A stretch of 64,000 bases of DNA from Microbispora siamensis (GTDB taxonomy: Bacteria > Actinomycetota > Actinomycetes > Streptosporangiales > Streptosporangiaceae). The position numbers and the translations under genes were made by a program. Numbering within the stretch: position 1 is the stretch's first letter; the number at the start of each line of letters is the position of its first letter. The notes below the pieces were generated by a model, which saw only the letters and a list, made by a program, of their open reading frames with translations, did no database searches and had not been told where the DNA came from. Shown here one piece after another: positions 17,209-25,818 of this stretch. The DNA lies in NCBI RefSeq assembly GCF_016863095.1, contig NZ_BOOF01000003.1, positions 1-64,000 of the forward strand, read 5' to 3'.

Positions 17209-17892
17209 TCACAGCGGCGCCGGCAGGACCTCGACGTCATAGGCGGAGACGATCTCCTCCCCGGTCACCGGGTCGACGAGGGCGGTCTCCCATCGGGACG
17301 CGAACTGGTCCGGCCCCTTCACCATGGGGATCGTCCCGGACAGCAGGACGGTCCCGGTCCGGTGCAGCCCTGCCTGCCTGAGCACGTCCAGCCAGTAGGT
17401 GGGCGGCAGCAGCTCGGCGCAGGTGCCGTCCTGGATCAGGGCGCGCTCGTGCCCGACCCGGCCCACGATGCGGATCTCGTCCAGATGGCCGACGACGTCG
17501 GACAGCCTCCACGCCCTGCGGGCCAGGACGTCGGGCGCGGCGTTCTTGCTCCACGCCACCCCGTGCACCTCCAGCTCGCGGTCGGTGTGGTCGCACGCGC
17601 TCGTCAGCAGCACGTCGTCCGGCCCGGGGCCGGTCACGACCAGCGCCCACTCGGCCTCTCCCGACGTGCGCGCGTGCTGCGCCCGTACGAGGGAGGTCTG
17701 CCGGGCCAGATAGGGCGACACGGGGTAGAGGCACGGGGTCCTCTCCGGCGCCGGCACCCCCAGCTCGGCCAGTTCGTCGATGTGCGCCTGCACCTGCACC
17801 CGGTCGCGTCCGGCCCAGCCTGCGTTGAACACCTGGGTGACCTCGGTGGCGGCGACGGTGCCGTCGGGGAGCTCGAAGCTCAGTGCGGACAC
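17209..17892 (-). CDS. DUF2848 family protein
   Basis: This 227-residue protein has the length and end-to-end pattern of DUF2848, a family loosely related to fumarylacetoacetate hydrolase-like enzymes: SALSFELPDGTV at the start, the centre LLTSACDHTDRELEVHGVAW, and YWLDVLRQAGL and GTIPMVKGPDQFASRW near the end. GTG 17892 is preferred because GGAGGGAGG lies nine bases upstream; GTG 17913 is possible. It is controlled together with the divergent or neighbouring GntR, as a TTGTATACAA palindrome lies 43 bases upstream. The function is unproven, probably cleavage or hydrolysis of a carboxylic acid. Confidence 0.8.
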   Translation of the reverse strand: MSALSFELPDGTVAATEVTQVFNAGWAGRDRVQVQAHIDELAELGVPAPERTPCLYPVSPYLARQTSLVRAQHARTSGEAEWALVVTGPGPDDVLLTSACDHTDRELEVHGVAWSKNAAPDVLARRAWRLSDVVGHLDEIRIVGRVGHERALIQDGTCAELLPPTYWLDVLRQAGLHRTGTVLLSGTIPMVKGPDQFASRWETALVDPVTGEEIVSAYDVEVLPAPL

Positions 17893-17934
17893 CTCCCAGC
17901 GCCTCCCTCCCACTAACAATCTGGCGTATGCGAA

Positions 17935-17944
17935 TTGTATACAA
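17935..17944. promoter_or_regulatory. GntR/FadR-type operator upstream of DUF2848
   Basis: TTGTATACAA is a perfect 10-bp palindrome of the type bound by FCD-domain GntR regulators. It lies between the DUF2848 start and the gntR stop. The same core recurs at 18664-18671 in front of gntR and the nitrilase. Confidence 0.6.
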
Positions 17945-18001
17945 AAAGTATGGGATGACCGTAGCGGGTGACGGCCTGAGCCGGTACCCGAGATCGGCGG
18001 C

Positions 18002-18661
18002 CTACAGGGCCAGGAGCGCCTGCGAGGTCTTCCCCAGGTGCGCGTCGATCGCTGCGTGCGCGTCGGCGACGGCGCCGGCGCGCACCGCCTCGGCGATCGC
18101 CCGGTGCTCCAGGCAGACGTCCTGCCAGCGCCCGTCACCGGCCCGCAGCGCGGCGATGCCCACCCGGACCTGCCGCTCGCGCAGCCCCGCGTACGTCCGC
18201 GACAGCAGCGAGCTCCCGGCCGCGTCCACCATCAGCTGGTGGAAGCGGCGGTCCAGCTCGATGAACGCCCGGGCGTCCCGCCGGGAGGCGTCGCCCGCCA
18301 TCGCGGCCTGCTCCTCCAGCACGCCGAGCATCGCCGTCCCGGTCGCCTCCGCGTCCAGGCCGGGGACGGTCACGGCGTAGCGCTCGATGACCCCGCGCAG
18401 CTCCATCAGCTCGCGGATCTCCCGCGCGGACAGCGGGGAGATGTACACCCCCCGCTGGGGCAGCATCTTCAGCAGGCCCTCGGACGCCAGGATCAGCAGA
18501 GCCTCCCGCACCGGCGTCCGGGAGAGGCCGACGTCCTCGGCCAGCTGCTGCTCGTTGACGAACGTGCCCTCCCGGGCCGGATCGGACAACACCACCTCGC
18601 GCAGATAGGTCAAGGCCCGCTCTCGCCCGGTCAACCGCTGTCCGACACCATTCACGAGCAC
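18002..18661 (-). CDS. GntR-family regulator, FCD (FadR) subfamily
   Basis: This 219-residue protein has an N-terminal winged helix (TYLREVVLSDPAREGTFVNEQ, LAEDVGLSRTPVREALLILA, RGVYISPLS) and a helical FCD domain (ELMELRGVIERYAVTVPG, ELDRRFHQLMVDAAGSSLL, EHRAIAEAVRAGAVADA) whose histidines and aspartate bind metal in this family. The exact GTG start (18661 or 18655) is unsure because no strong ribosome site is present. Two copies of a TGTATACA core flank it, one over its own start. It likely represses itself, the divergent nitrilase and the DUF2848-cupin unit. Confidence 0.88.
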   Translation of the reverse strand: MLVNGVGQRLTGRERALTYLREVVLSDPAREGTFVNEQQLAEDVGLSRTPVREALLILASEGLLKMLPQRGVYISPLSAREIRELMELRGVIERYAVTVPGLDAEATGTAMLGVLEEQAAMAGDASRRDARAFIELDRRFHQLMVDAAGSSLLSRTYAGLRERQVRVGIAALRAGDGRWQDVCLEHRAIAEAVRAGAVADAHAAIDAHLGKTSQALLAL

Positions 18662-18663
18662 AA

Positions 18664-18671
18664 TGTATACA
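18664..18671. promoter_or_regulatory. GntR-type operator between gntR and nitrilase
   Basis: TGTATACA is a perfect palindrome located three bases upstream of the gntR start and 24 bases before the nitrilase ATG. It shares TGTATACAA with the site at 17935-17944. Confidence 0.55.
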
Positions 18672-18695
18672 AGTCGTAGACAGGGAAGGAAGCTC

Positions 18696-19481
18696 ATGCG
18701 CGTCGCTATCGCCCAGGTCAACAGTGGTCCCGATCCCGAGGACAACCTGCGCCTCGTACGGGAGTGGACGGCCCGCGCGTCGGGCACGGGGGCCGATCTG
18801 GTCGTCTTCCCCGAGGCCATGATGCGCCGGTTCGGCCTGCCCCTGCGGGAGGTCGCGGAGCCGGTGGACGGCCCGTGGGCGGACGGCGTGCGGGCGGTCG
18901 CCCGCGAGTCCGGGCGTACGATCGCGGTCGGCATGTTCACCCCCGCACCGGACGGCCGCGTCCGCAACACGCTGCTGCTGACCGGTCCGGAGGTGGACAC
19001 GGCCTACGACAAGATCCATCTCTACGACGCGTTCGGCTACCGGGAGTCGGACACCGTCGCGCCCGGAACCGACCCCGTGACCGCGACCGTCGCGGGGGTG
19101 CGGATCGGCTTGGCCACCTGCTACGACGTCCGCTTCCCCGGGTTGTTCACCCGGCTGGCGGGGCAGGGGGCGCAGGTCGTCGTGCTGTGCGCGTCCTGGG
19201 GCGACGGCCCGGGCAAGGTGGACCAGTGGCGGCTGCTGACCCGCGCCCGGGCGCTCGACTCGACCACCTTCGTGGTCGCCTGCGGCCAGGCGAGCCCGCC
19301 GGACGGTACGGGCGCGGGCTCCGCGCCGACCGGGATCGGGCACAGCGTGGTCGTCTCACCCTGGGGGCGGCCCCTCGCCGAGGCGGGGCCGGAGGCGCGG
19401 CTGATCGACGTCGAGATCGATCCGGACGAGGTCGCACGCGCGAGGGCGGCCATCCCCGTCCTCACCGACGCACGCCTGTAG
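18696..19481 (+). CDS. Carbon-nitrogen hydrolase (nitrilase superfamily, Nit2/omega-amidase-like)
   Basis: The 261-residue enzyme shows the Glu-Lys-Cys catalytic triad: E40 in VVFPEAMM, K106 in YDKIHLYDAF and C142 in ATCYDVRFPGLF. The length fits single-domain amidases that hydrolyse omega-amides or carbamoyl groups in the cytoplasm. GGGAAGGAAG precedes the ATG. It is divergent to gntR and sits with DUF2848 and cupin genes, so it is probably one step of a pathway degrading an amide- or ureido-acid. Confidence 0.9.
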   Translation: MRVAIAQVNSGPDPEDNLRLVREWTARASGTGADLVVFPEAMMRRFGLPLREVAEPVDGPWADGVRAVARESGRTIAVGMFTPAPDGRVRNTLLLTGPEVDTAYDKIHLYDAFGYRESDTVAPGTDPVTATVAGVRIGLATCYDVRFPGLFTRLAGQGAQVVVLCASWGDGPGKVDQWRLLTRARALDSTTFVVACGQASPPDGTGAGSAPTGIGHSVVVSPWGRPLAEAGPEARLIDVEIDPDEVARARAAIPVLTDARL

Positions 19482-19502
19482 GAATCGCGGACGCGCAGCC
19501 CC

Positions 19503-20846
19503 TCAGGCGGCCTGCCGGTCGCGGCCCGCGAAGTATCCGGCCGCGATCTGCGGCACCATGAGGCACACCACGAAGGCCAGCGGCCCCCGCCAGCCGCCGG
19601 TGTGCTGGTAGAGCGCTCCGACCAGGATGGGACCGGGAACCGACAGCAGGTAGCCGACGCTCTGCGCGAAGGCGGACAGCCGGATCACCGTCGCGCCGTC
19701 CCGGCCGCGCATCCCGATCATCGTGAGCGCCAGCGGGAAGGAGCAGTTGGCGACGCCGAGCAGCACCGCCCACAGCCAGGGCGCGGCGGCGGGAGCCGCC
19801 CACAGTCCGGCGTACCCGGCGAGCCCGAACACTCCGAGCAAGACGGCCATGCCGCTCTGGTTCCGCAGCCGCCCGGCGACGGCGGCCAGCACGAAGGACA
19901 GCGGCACCCCGAGCACCGAGGTGACGGCGAACAGCAGGCCGGCGGTCTCTGCCGACAGCCCGGCATCGCGGAAGACCTGGGGGAGCCAGCCCATGATGAC
20001 GTACGCGGAGGTGGCCTGCAGGCCGAAGAAGACCGCGAGCGCCCAGGCCGTGGGGCTGCGGGCGACCCGTACATGCGTCCCGGCCCCCGTGGCGGCGTCC
20101 CCGCCCGCCTGCTGCCCGGCCTGCTGTTCAGCCCGCCGCCGGCCGTCGCGGGCGAGGGCGACCCAGGGCGGCACGGCGACGGCGGCGAGGACGGCCCAGG
20201 CGCCGAGGCCGGCACGCCAGTCTCCGCCGAACGCGCCGGCGAGCGGGACGGTGACGGCGGCGGCGGCCGAGGCGCCGAGATTGAGTGCCATGGAGTACAG
20301 GCCGGTCATCGTGCCGACCCTGTCCGGGAAGCGTTGCTTGACCACGACCGGCAGCAGCACGTTGGCGACCGCGATCCCGGCCAGTGCGAGGCCACTCAGC
20401 GCGAGGAACACCGGAGTGCTGCCGACGAACGGACGCAGGGCGAGCCCGAGCGCGACCGCCGCCATCCCGGCGAGGACGACGCCGTCCGGTCCGTGACGGC
20501 GGGCCAGGCGGGGTGCGACCGAGCCGACCAACGCGAAGCACACCGCCGGCACGGACGTGAGCAGACCGGCGACGGTGGCGCTCATCCCGAGGGCGGCGCG
20601 GGCCTCCTCGAGCACGGGCCCGAGACTGGTGACCACGGGCCGGAGGTTGAGCGCCGCCAGCACCAGGGCGGCGACCGCCAGGCGGCGCGTCCATGCGGCG
20701 GACCGGACGCGGCCCCGCCGCCGCTTCGCGGGGCTCCGCCGTGCCGCGTCGTCCTTCGGCGCCGTCACATCGCGAACCACCGGCTCGGTCCGGATTCCGG
20801 CGTCGTCCGGAACCACCTGGTCGTCCCCAGCCACCCTGTCATCCAC
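19503..20846 (-). CDS. MFS transporter, CynX/NimT family
   Basis: This 447-residue permease has a charged 50-residue N-terminal tail and about twelve membrane segments. LAALNLRPVVTSLGPVLEEA in the first helix is the hallmark of the CynX/NimT (cyanate/nitroimidazole) group. LLPVVVKQRFPDRVGTMTGLYSMALNLGAS is the conserved middle motif. It converges on the nitrilase gene with 21 bases between. It may import or export the substrate of the neighbouring hydrolases. The GTG start at 20846 is uncertain. Confidence 0.85.
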   Translation of the reverse strand: MDDRVAGDDQVVPDDAGIRTEPVVRDVTAPKDDAARRSPAKRRRGRVRSAAWTRRLAVAALVLAALNLRPVVTSLGPVLEEARAALGMSATVAGLLTSVPAVCFALVGSVAPRLARRHGPDGVVLAGMAAVALGLALRPFVGSTPVFLALSGLALAGIAVANVLLPVVVKQRFPDRVGTMTGLYSMALNLGASAAAAVTVPLAGAFGGDWRAGLGAWAVLAAVAVPPWVALARDGRRRAEQQAGQQAGGDAATGAGTHVRVARSPTAWALAVFFGLQATSAYVIMGWLPQVFRDAGLSAETAGLLFAVTSVLGVPLSFVLAAVAGRLRNQSGMAVLLGVFGLAGYAGLWAAPAAAPWLWAVLLGVANCSFPLALTMIGMRGRDGATVIRLSAFAQSVGYLLSVPGPILVGALYQHTGGWRGPLAFVVCLMVPQIAAGYFAGRDRQAA

Positions 20847-21096
20847 GCGCTGTCATCCCGTAAACCACCTCGTCACCCTCAAACGACCAGGTCATCCTAA
20901 AATCAGCGCCTTATTCCGAAATCAACCGGGTCGCCCCAGAGCCGCGGCCGACCTGCCGCCTCCGGCGATCCCGCCCGCCCCACCGTCCTAATTGGGGGCT
21001 TGACACCCCATTTGTGGCGGAAAAAACTCGGAGCACTTCCGCTCCACAGCACCCCCGACTGCGGCCCCGTGAGCACGTGCCGCGAAGGAGACAGGC

Positions 21097-22347
21097 ATGA
21101 GGCGATTGTTCGCCGTTCTCGCGCTGGTCGCAGGCTTCCTCCTGCCGGTGTCCGCGCGCGCCGACGCCGCCGTCGCGAACGTGGCCCCGTCCGCCACCGC
21201 CTCCGCCTCCTACACCTCACCCTGGGAGAGCGTGGCCGCCGTCAACGACGGCATCGGCCCGGCTCGCTCCGACGACAGGCGGAACCGCCGCTGGGGCACC
21301 TGGCCCGAGGCCGGCGAGCAGTGGGCCCTGCTGACCTGGCCGACCGCCCAGACGATCTCCTCGGTGCAGGTCTACTTCTTCGACGACGGAGGCGGCGTCC
21401 GGCTGCCGGCCTCGTGGAAGCTCCAGAGCTGGGACGGCGGCACGTACGTGGACATCCCGGCCTCCTACCCCACCGCGATCGACACCTACAACACCGTCAC
21501 GTTCCCCGCCGTGACCACCACCCGGCTGCGCGTCGTCCTGCGCAGCGGTGAGGCGTCGGTCGGGCTGCTGGAGATCAGGGCGCTCGCCGACGCCGCCGGC
21601 CGGCAGAGCGACTGGAGCCCGCCGGCCGACCTGGTCGCGCCGCTCGACGAGGTCTGGCGGCACGCCGAGTCCGCGTCCACCGACCTGTACGGCTACCGCA
21701 ACTACGCCTGGGACCAGATCATGGCCAACGGCGGCAGCGTGAACTACTGCGTCCGGTGGGACTCCGGCGCCCCGGTCTCCGCGGAGCTGCGCGACAGGAT
21801 CCAGGCCGCGCTGGCCAGGTCGTTCAAGAAGTGGACGGACGTCATGGCGGGCCACAACGGCTGGCCGTACGTGGACGTGCCGCTGAAGGTGGTCGGCTGG
21901 GCCGTACGCGACCGCGCCCTGCTGCAGTGGAGCGACGACTCGGTGGACGTGTACGTCGGCGACCTGAGCGAGAACGCGCCGCAGTGCGCCGAGCCGTGCG
22001 GACGCCTGTTCGACCAGTCGGGCGCCTACTCCGACTGCCCGGGCGGCGCCTCCCACCACTACGACATGTCGCTGTGGCTCACCGAGGGCATGATCGGCGG
22101 CATGGGAGGCGCCTGGGGACAGCGCGTCGGCAGCGAGTATCTGGTGGACAACCTCGGCAGCGACGACATCCACATCCTCCTGCACGAGATCGGGCACGGT
22201 TTCGGCCTGAACGACTTCTACGACTGGACGCCGTCCGGGCAGTGCTGCTTCCTCATGAAGGCGGGCTCGGCCACGTCGATCACCGAGTTCGACGCGTGGA
22301 TGCTGCGCGACGTCTGGCGGCACCTGAAGAGCCGCTACGGCTACTGA
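21097..22347 (+). CDS. Secreted metzincin-like protease with F5/8 type C (discoidin-like) domain
   Basis: The 416-residue preprotein has a Sec signal peptide (MRRLFAVLALVAGFLLPVSA, cleavage near ADA). A beta-sandwich of discoidin/galactose-binding type follows (about 26-165: NVAPSATASASYTSPWESVA). A catalytic domain carries HEIGHGFGLND (363-373), which has the HExxHxxGxxD zinc signature with the third ligand D373, and a downstream methionine turn (FLMKAG). Cysteines in PQCAEPCGRLF and DWTPSGQCC suggest disulfides. AAGGAG lies before the ATG. A TTGACA hexamer at 21000-21005 could be its -35. It is probably an exported protease acting at a carbohydrate surface. Confidence 0.85.
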   Translation: MRRLFAVLALVAGFLLPVSARADAAVANVAPSATASASYTSPWESVAAVNDGIGPARSDDRRNRRWGTWPEAGEQWALLTWPTAQTISSVQVYFFDDGGGVRLPASWKLQSWDGGTYVDIPASYPTAIDTYNTVTFPAVTTTRLRVVLRSGEASVGLLEIRALADAAGRQSDWSPPADLVAPLDEVWRHAESASTDLYGYRNYAWDQIMANGGSVNYCVRWDSGAPVSAELRDRIQAALARSFKKWTDVMAGHNGWPYVDVPLKVVGWAVRDRALLQWSDDSVDVYVGDLSENAPQCAEPCGRLFDQSGAYSDCPGGASHHYDMSLWLTEGMIGGMGGAWGQRVGSEYLVDNLGSDDIHILLHEIGHGFGLNDFYDWTPSGQCCFLMKAGSATSITEFDAWMLRDVWRHLKSRYGY

Positions 22348-22370
22348 CGCCCTTCCGGGCCGAGGCCGGA

Positions 22371-22388
22371 TTTCGACATCTGTCGAAA
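22371..22388. promoter_or_regulatory. Near-perfect palindrome upstream of the X-Pro peptidase
   Basis: Arms TTTCGACA (22371-22378) and TGTCGAAA (22381-22388) are perfect inverted repeats separated by two bases. The palindrome lies 123 bases before the peptidase start. The tight spacing suits a protein-binding site better than a terminator; the cognate regulator is unknown. Confidence 0.4.
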
Positions 22389-22510
22389 ACAGTCGTGATC
22401 AAGACAGAACGGTCGTCCGAAGACATTCCACACTTGCGTCCCTAGCATCGCCCTCTACGGGCCGAATCCCCCGGCCCGAATCCCCCCGATCGTTCTTGGA
22501 AGGTTTGCCG

Positions 22511-24469
22511 ATGTCCTCATCGCGCCGGGTGACGCCTGGTCCCCTCCCTCCAGCCGCGTCACGCCGTACGGGAGCCGCACGCCGGGGCGCGGCGGCGCTG
22601 GGCCTCGCCGTCGCCACGACCGTCACGGGGCTCGCCGTGAACCCGGCCACCGCGGGCGCCGCCGCCGTTTCCGTCGGACCGGTGTTCCAGAACGGCATGG
22701 CCCAGCCGGTGTTCTCGACCAACCGGAACGACTGGATCCGCGAGGAGGTGTGGGTCGAGACCCCGGTCGACAGCGACGGCGACGGACGGGGCGACCGGGT
22801 GCACGCCGAGGTGACCCGGCTCAGGGAGACCGAGACGGCCGGCCTGAAGTCGCCCGTCGTGTACGAGGTCAGCCCCTACTACGCCGGCGGCAACCCCATC
22901 ACCAACCACGACGTCGACCACGAGCTCAACGAGGCGCTCCGGCCGGGCAAGGGCTGGCTGAACCGCGGCGGCAAGGTGCTCGACCCGGCGGCCGACGAGC
23001 GCCTGGCCGCGGCGACCGCCGACGACGCCGGGACCGGCGGCGCGGACGCGTCCCTCGCGGCGACCGGCCCGCAGCCGGTCATCAGCACCAGCCACGAGTC
23101 CAACTGGCTGCCTCGCGGTTTCGCGGTGGTCCACGCCGAGTCGCTGGGCAGCGGCAAGTCCGACGGCTGCCCGACCACCGGCGGGCGCAACGAGACCATC
23201 GGCGCCCAGTCCGTCGTCGACTGGCTGAACGGCCGCGCCAAGGCGTACGACGCCTCCGGGCGGGAGGTCACGGCGACGTGGACGACCGGCAAGGTCGGCA
23301 TGATCGGCACCTCGTACAACGGCACCCTGCCCAACGCGGTCGCGAGCACCGGCGTCGAGGGGCTGGAGGCCATCGTGCCGATCTCGGCGATCTCCAGCTG
23401 GTACGACTACTACCGGGCGAACGGCGCCGTCGTGGCCCCCGGCGGCTACCAGGGCGAGGACACCGACGTGCTCGCCGAGTACGTCTACACGCGCGCGGAC
23501 AAGCAGGTCTGCCGCAGCGTCATCGAGGAGCTCGCGAAGGCGCAGGACCGCGTCACCGGCGACTACAACGCCTTCTGGGACGAGCGCAACTACATGAACG
23601 ACGTCGGCAAGGTCCACGCCGCGGTGCTGGTCGCGCACGGCCTCAACGACTGGAACGTCAAGACCAAGCACGCCGCGCAGTGGTACGAGGCGCTCAAGGC
23701 GCGCGGGGTGCCGCACAAGATCTACCTGCACCAGGGCGGGCACGGCGGCTCCCCCAGCGTCGACGTGCTCAACCGCTGGTTCACCCGCTATCTGTGGGGT
23801 TACCAGAACGGCGTGGAGGACGACCCCCGCGCCCTGGTGCAGCGCGAGGACCGGACCCTGGTGCAGTACCCCGAGTGGCCCGACCCGGCCGCCGCGGACA
23901 CCGAGCTCAACCTCGCTCCCGGCGCCGGCGGCGCGGCCGGCGTCCTCACCTCCGACAGGACCCGGACCGGCAAGCCGGTGACCGAGACGATCGTGGACGA
24001 CGCCACCAAGCGGGCGCAGACCCTCGCCGACGCCGCCACCTCGCCCAGCCGCCTGGCGTACAAGTCGGAGGCGCTGACCGCGGCCGCCAGGCTCAGCGGC
24101 ACCCCGCGGGTGTCGCTGCGGATGTCCTTCGACCAGCCGGCCGCGAACGTCACGGCGCTGCTCGTCGACTACGACCAGAACGGCAAAGCCAAGATCATCA
24201 CCCGGGGCTGGATCGACCCGCAGAACCGCACGTCGGTCTCACGGACCGAGCCGGTCAAGCCGGGCACGCCCTACCGCCTCGACTTCGACCTGCAGCCGCA
24301 CGACTACGTCTTCCCCGCGGGGCACCGGATCGGGGTCGTGCTGCTGTCGAGCGACTACGAGTACACCATCAGGCCCGCCCCCGGCGCGCGGCTGCACCTC
24401 GACACGACGAAGAGCACGGTGACGCTGCCGATCGTGGGCGGCGCCGGCGCGCTCACCCCCGCGAGCTGA
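22511..24469 (+). CDS. Secreted Xaa-Pro dipeptidyl-peptidase (S15 family)
   Basis: The 652-residue protein has a long Tat-like or Sec signal (RR at 18-19 and 24-25, then a hydrophobic stretch to about 50). The alpha/beta-hydrolase domain follows with the nucleophile in GTSYNG (S268). The aspartate is likely within VLVAHGLNDWNVKTKHA, and the histidine is in HQGGHGG. The C-terminal jelly roll of the X-Pro family (PRVSLRMSFDQPAANVTALL) completes the usual layout. GGAAGG precedes the ATG. It would cleave X-Pro dipeptides from peptides outside the cell. The gene ends in a strong hairpin at 24482. Confidence 0.92.
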   Translation: MSSSRRVTPGPLPPAASRRTGAARRGAAALGLAVATTVTGLAVNPATAGAAAVSVGPVFQNGMAQPVFSTNRNDWIREEVWVETPVDSDGDGRGDRVHAEVTRLRETETAGLKSPVVYEVSPYYAGGNPITNHDVDHELNEALRPGKGWLNRGGKVLDPAADERLAAATADDAGTGGADASLAATGPQPVISTSHESNWLPRGFAVVHAESLGSGKSDGCPTTGGRNETIGAQSVVDWLNGRAKAYDASGREVTATWTTGKVGMIGTSYNGTLPNAVASTGVEGLEAIVPISAISSWYDYYRANGAVVAPGGYQGEDTDVLAEYVYTRADKQVCRSVIEELAKAQDRVTGDYNAFWDERNYMNDVGKVHAAVLVAHGLNDWNVKTKHAAQWYEALKARGVPHKIYLHQGGHGGSPSVDVLNRWFTRYLWGYQNGVEDDPRALVQREDRTLVQYPEWPDPAAADTELNLAPGAGGAAGVLTSDRTRTGKPVTETIVDDATKRAQTLADAATSPSRLAYKSEALTAAARLSGTPRVSLRMSFDQPAANVTALLVDYDQNGKAKIITRGWIDPQNRTSVSRTEPVKPGTPYRLDFDLQPHDYVFPAGHRIGVVLLSSDYEYTIRPAPGARLHLDTTKSTVTLPIVGGAGALTPAS

Positions 24470-24481
24470 GCCTCTCACGAC

Positions 24482-24522
24482 ACGCCGTCCCCGCCGGCCG
24501 ACCTGGCCGGCGGGGACGGCGT
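24482..24522. terminator. Strong bidirectional terminator
   Basis: Arms of 18 bp (24482-24499 and 24505-24522) pair perfectly around the loop GACCT. It lies 12 bases after the X-Pro peptidase stop and 8 bases beyond the stop of the convergent Nudix-like gene. Confidence 0.88.
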
Positions 24523-24530
24523 CCGTGTGA

Positions 24531-25667
24531 CTACAGCAGAGCCTCGCGATGCCGCCAGGCGAGGTCCAGCACGGCCGCGCCCGCCGCCTGCATCGGCTCG
24601 TCGCGGACGTACCGCCGCACGGTCTCCGCGTCGAACGGGACGCGGCCCACGACCTGGCCCTCGCTGTTGGCGGCGGCGACGTCGCCGAAGACGGCGTCGA
24701 ACGTCTCCGCCTCCAGCACGGTCACCGTGAGGAAGTCGGTCGCGAAGGTCAGCGGATCGACTCCCACGCCCAGCACGAGGGAGCGCACCCGCCCGTCCTC
24801 GCGGGCGTCCGTCAGCAGCCGGTAGAGCGGCCAGCCCTCGTAGTCGAAGCCGTCGCCGTACTCCTCTCCCCGCCCGAGAAACTCCTCGGCGTACTCGCGG
24901 ACCACGCACTTCCACAGGTCGAGGTCGGCCTTCTCCGCGCCCGCCGACTCGTGCGCGGGCTGGAACACCCCGACCGGCATGACCTGGAAGAGCCCGCCGC
25001 CGTGCGCCACCCGGGCCGGGTCGCGCCAGTGCAGGACGAACGACGTCTCCCCCGTACGGCGGTCGTGGCGCAGCGTCAGCGTCGAGATCGCGCAGAGCGC
25101 GGGCCGGCGGCGCAAATCGGTGGGGTCGCCCACGAGCGCGCGGAACGGCAGCGGCCGCCCGTCCCCATGCCCGGCGAACTCCTGCCCGGCGAGTTCGCGC
25201 GCGACGATTTCTTGCGCGACGGGCTCGTAGGCGGCCAGCTCGTGGGCGGCCGCCTCTCCCACGCTCACGCCGTCGAAGTAGCGCGCGCGGGTGAACGTCA
25301 GCTCCGGCCAGGCGACCTCCAGCAGCCGGTAGCAGGTGCGGTCCTCGAAGAGCCGGGGGCGGGCGAGAGCCCCCAGCGCGTCCGGGTAGGCGCCGGCGCC
25401 CTCCGGCAGCAGGGCCGCCGCCTCCGGCTCCCGGCCCGTGACGGCGGGGGCGGGCGCGTCCTCCACCCAGCCGAGCCGCACCTCACGCAGGTCGAGCGGC
25501 GTGGCCAGGGTCCATGGGGTCGCAGTCCAGCCGTCCCGGGTGAGCAGGCGGGTCGATCCGGCCCTCGCGAGTCCGGGATAGAGCCGATCCGCCACCGCGG
25601 CCAGCTCGTGCCTGCGCCCGTTCAGGCGTCGCCGTGTCTCGGCCCATTCCGGCCCCGACGGCCGCAT
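24531..25667 (-). CDS. Nudix-like protein of unknown function
   Basis: This is a 378-residue cytoplasmic protein. The start ATG 25667 has AGGAGG five bases upstream. The segment LDLWKCVVREYAEEFLGRG resembles the core of a Nudix box (RExxEExG), preceded by a beta-rich region (TSFVLHWRDPARVAHGGGLFQVMPVGVFQP) like a Nudix fold. The N-terminal 200 residues are not recognised. No signal peptide or membrane segment is present. It may hydrolyse a nucleoside diphosphate derivative, but this is a weak inference. It stands alone between a terminator and the monooxygenase remnant. Confidence 0.75.
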   Translation of the reverse strand: MRPSGPEWAETRRRLNGRRHELAAVADRLYPGLARAGSTRLLTRDGWTATPWTLATPLDLREVRLGWVEDAPAPAVTGREPEAAALLPEGAGAYPDALGALARPRLFEDRTCYRLLEVAWPELTFTRARYFDGVSVGEAAAHELAAYEPVAQEIVARELAGQEFAGHGDGRPLPFRALVGDPTDLRRRPALCAISTLTLRHDRRTGETSFVLHWRDPARVAHGGGLFQVMPVGVFQPAHESAGAEKADLDLWKCVVREYAEEFLGRGEEYGDGFDYEGWPLYRLLTDAREDGRVRSLVLGVGVDPLTFATDFLTVTVLEAETFDAVFGDVAAANSEGQVVGRVPFDAETVRRYVRDEPMQAAGAAVLDLAWRHREALL

Positions 25668-25710
25668 CCGCACCTCCTCGTTCGATCTCACGAGTCCGCA
25701 CCCTAACCGC

Positions 25711-25818
25711 TCACCCGAGGACCGTACGCAGCGCGCCTTCCAGCTCCACGAGGCCGGCCTCGGCGGGCGGCCGCCAGGCGATGATCCCATCCGGCCGCAC
25801 GAGCACGGCTGGCGTGTC
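25711..25818 (-). pseudogene. C-terminal remnant of a FAD-dependent aromatic monooxygenase
   Basis: The minus strand reads TPAVLVRPDGIIAWRPPAEA and continues to VELEGALRTVLG and a TGA at 25713-25711. The (L/V)RPDGxxAWR motif at the very end of the protein is diagnostic of class A flavin hydroxylases (compare LLIRPDGHLAWK in the intact enzyme at 53396). No flavin domain is present upstream; the frame runs out of phase into rodA. It is therefore a decayed relic cut off at the rodA boundary. Confidence 0.75.
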
